A DNA stretch of 6,687 nucleotides from Acetobacteraceae bacterium (lineage in GTDB: Bacteria > Pseudomonadota > Alphaproteobacteria > Acetobacterales > Acetobacteraceae). The stretch spans positions 1 through 6,687 of the forward strand of contig JACMOQ010000159.1 in NCBI GenBank assembly GCA_014377905.1, given 5' to 3'. Every line of letters starts with the position of its first letter. Within the stretch, counting starts at the first letter, position 1. Below, one piece after another: positions 5,398 through 6,687 of the stretch. The notes under the pieces were generated by a model. It made no database searches. It saw only the letters and a program-made list of their open reading frames with translations, and was not told where the DNA came from. Both the position numbers and the translations under genes were made by a program.

Positions 5398-6687
5398 TTA
5401 AAATCGCCCCAACCGATAAGGCGTTGGATCAACCGCAGGCGTGTCGCCCATCACCATATCGGCCATCAGCTTGCCCGCCCCCGGGCCGATTCCGAAGCCA
5501 TGACCGGAAAAGCCGGTGGCCAGGAAGAAGCCAGGCACATCGGGGACCTGGTCGATAATCGGCACCGCGTCGGGGGTGACATCCATCAGCCCGCCCCAGC
5601 GATAGGCTTCACGCATCTCGGCAAAGCCGGGAAAGGATTTCACCAGCGCGTCGCGCGCCTCCTTGATAATCCCGTCATGCGGGACGGGATCGAGCACGCG
5701 GACGGTTTCGAAGGGTGAAATCGCATCAAGGGCCCAGGTTTTCGGGGTGCGCCATTCGGTCAAAAAGCGCGGCCCGAGGCGCAGGCGCAATTCGCGCCAG
5801 GCGCTGCGATATGACCCGGCGAACTTTGGCAGCATGCGGAAACTGTCGGGGGTGATGTCGGTAATCGCAGCATTGCGGCGGGCGATGGTGTAGCCACCAT
5901 CGGCGCGTTTGCGGAAAGCGTAAACATCGTTGCCCGCCGAGGCTTCGGGTAGGCCATCGAGCTTTTGCGTCGCAAACACGCTGCCCAATACTTTGAGGAT
6001 GGGTAGATCGAGCGCGCCGATCCCAGCTGACGCCATGTTGCCGGTGAACAGGCGGGACCATGCACCGCCCGCCAAAACCACGGTTTCGCAATCAATCCGG
6101 CCCAGTTCCGTCACCACGCCGCTGATCCGCCCAGCCTTGGTTTCGACGCCCCGCACCGCGCAATTGGTGAAGACCTTGCCGCCCGCCGCCTGGATGGCGC
6201 GGGCAATCGCCGGGGCCGCTTTTTGCGGCTCGGCACGACCATCGCTTGGGGTGTGCAGCGCGCCCGCGAAGGGGCGGGCGGCGCCGGGCAGGACAGCTTC
6301 TAAGTCACCAGGGCCGAGCACCTTGGACGAAACCTGGAACTGGCGGGCGCCTTCAAGCCAGGCTTCCTGCTGTTCAAGTTCCTTTTTGGTCTCGCACAGA
6401 TAAACGATGCCACATTGCTTGAAGCCGGTATCGCCGCCGACCAGTTCGTTCATCTGGCGCCACCAGCGCAGGCTTTCGAGGCCAAGCGGGATTTCCGCCA
6501 TGTCGCGGCCCATGACCCGGGTCCAGCCCCAGTTGCGGCCGGATTGTTCCGCGCCGATCGCGCCTTTTTCGCACAGCACGACGGGGATGCCCTTCCGGGC
6601 GAGAAACAACGCAGTCGATGTGCCGATAATGCCGCCGCCGATCACGACGACCGAGGTTTTCGCGGGCAGTTCGGTATCGCTCCGAAC
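5398..6687 (-). CDS. FAD-dependent oxidoreductase, DAO family (D-amino-acid dehydrogenase / sarcosine oxidase-like), 5' end missing
   Basis: The frame is open to the right edge, giving 429 residues with no ATG seen before the FAD domain, so the true start lies outside the window. A GTG at 6645 would begin inside the Rossmann strand and cannot be the start. The dinucleotide-binding motif VVVIGGGIIGTSTALFLARKG occupies residues 13-33 from the edge, with an acidic residue ending the second strand in LCEKG (Glu40). SGRNWGWTR follows at 49-57. The C-terminal FAD-closing part contains DVTPDAVPIID and LATGFSGHGFGIGPGAGKL. These fit PF01266 enzymes that oxidise the C-N bond of amino acids or N-methylated amines. 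The substrate cannot be told: candidates include D-amino acids, sarcosine or opines. No subunit or transporter partner is visible, and there is no signal peptide in the visible part. It is convergent with the phasin gene and likely belongs to a unit extending to the right. Confidence 0.88.
   Translation of the reverse strand, partial: VRSDTELPAKTSVVVIGGGIIGTSTALFLARKGIPVVLCEKGAIGAEQSGRNWGWTRVMGRDMAEIPLGLESLRWWRQMNELVGGDTGFKQCGIVYLCETKKELEQQEAWLEGARQFQVSSKVLGPGDLEAVLPGAARPFAGALHTPSDGRAEPQKAAPAIARAIQAAGGKVFTNCAVRGVETKAGRISGVVTELGRIDCETVVLAGGAWSRLFTGNMASAGIGALDLPILKVLGSVFATQKLDGLPEASAGNDVYAFRKRADGGYTIARRNAAITDITPDSFRMLPKFAGSYRSAWRELRLRLGPRFLTEWRTPKTWALDAISPFETVRVLDPVPHDGIIKEARDALVKSFPGFAEMREAYRWGGLMDVTPDAVPIIDQVPDVPGFFLATGFSGHGFGIGPGAGKLMADMVMGDTPAVDPTPYRLGRF

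Overview
The window is GC-rich (estimated by eye at about 65%), densely coded chromosomal DNA that looks like an alphaproteobacterium. Gene content and order (lgt next to an NDUFAF7/MidA-type methyltransferase and pgeF, a divergent ubiK, then YbjN, proC, a COQ9-like protein and a phasin) suggest Rhodospirillales, perhaps Acetobacteraceae. That placement rests on remembered protein resemblance, not on a search. I see no rRNA, tRNA, CRISPR array, insertion sequence, integrase or phage gene.

Layout: on the minus strand, reading leftwards from 2455, is a tightly packed three-gene run. It holds lgt (prolipoprotein diacylglyceryl transferase), a SAM-dependent methyltransferase of the complex I assembly family, and pgeF (laccase-domain protein, cut by the left edge). 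lgt and the methyltransferase gene abut as TGA-ATG, and the methyltransferase gene and pgeF overlap as ATGA. An 86-base divergent gap separates lgt from ubiK on the plus strand. A 178-base structured gap follows, then ybjN-like and proC overlapping by ATGA, a 47-base gap, a COQ9-like gene, and a phasin gene one base after it. At the right, convergent with the phasin gene, is a minus-strand FAD-dependent amine/amino-acid oxidoreductase (DAO family) whose 5' end runs off the window.

How the genes work together: lgt and pgeF serve the envelope (lipoprotein maturation; peptidoglycan editing or nucleoside cleavage). UbiK and COQ9 are linked to ubiquinone biosynthesis, and the methyltransferase to complex I, so a respiratory-quinone theme runs across the divergent promoter region. 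ProC makes proline. The phasin coats polyhydroxyalkanoate granules or acts as a general helical adaptor.

Most of the window is ordinary housekeeping sequence and I did not find a new multi-gene system. The most unusual signal is a compact nested palindrome of about 60 bases inside the methyltransferase coding sequence. It is read through in frame and looks like an in-gene palindromic repeat element. Secondary points are two hairpins in the ubiK-ybjN gap, one of which covers the ybjN ribosome binding site.
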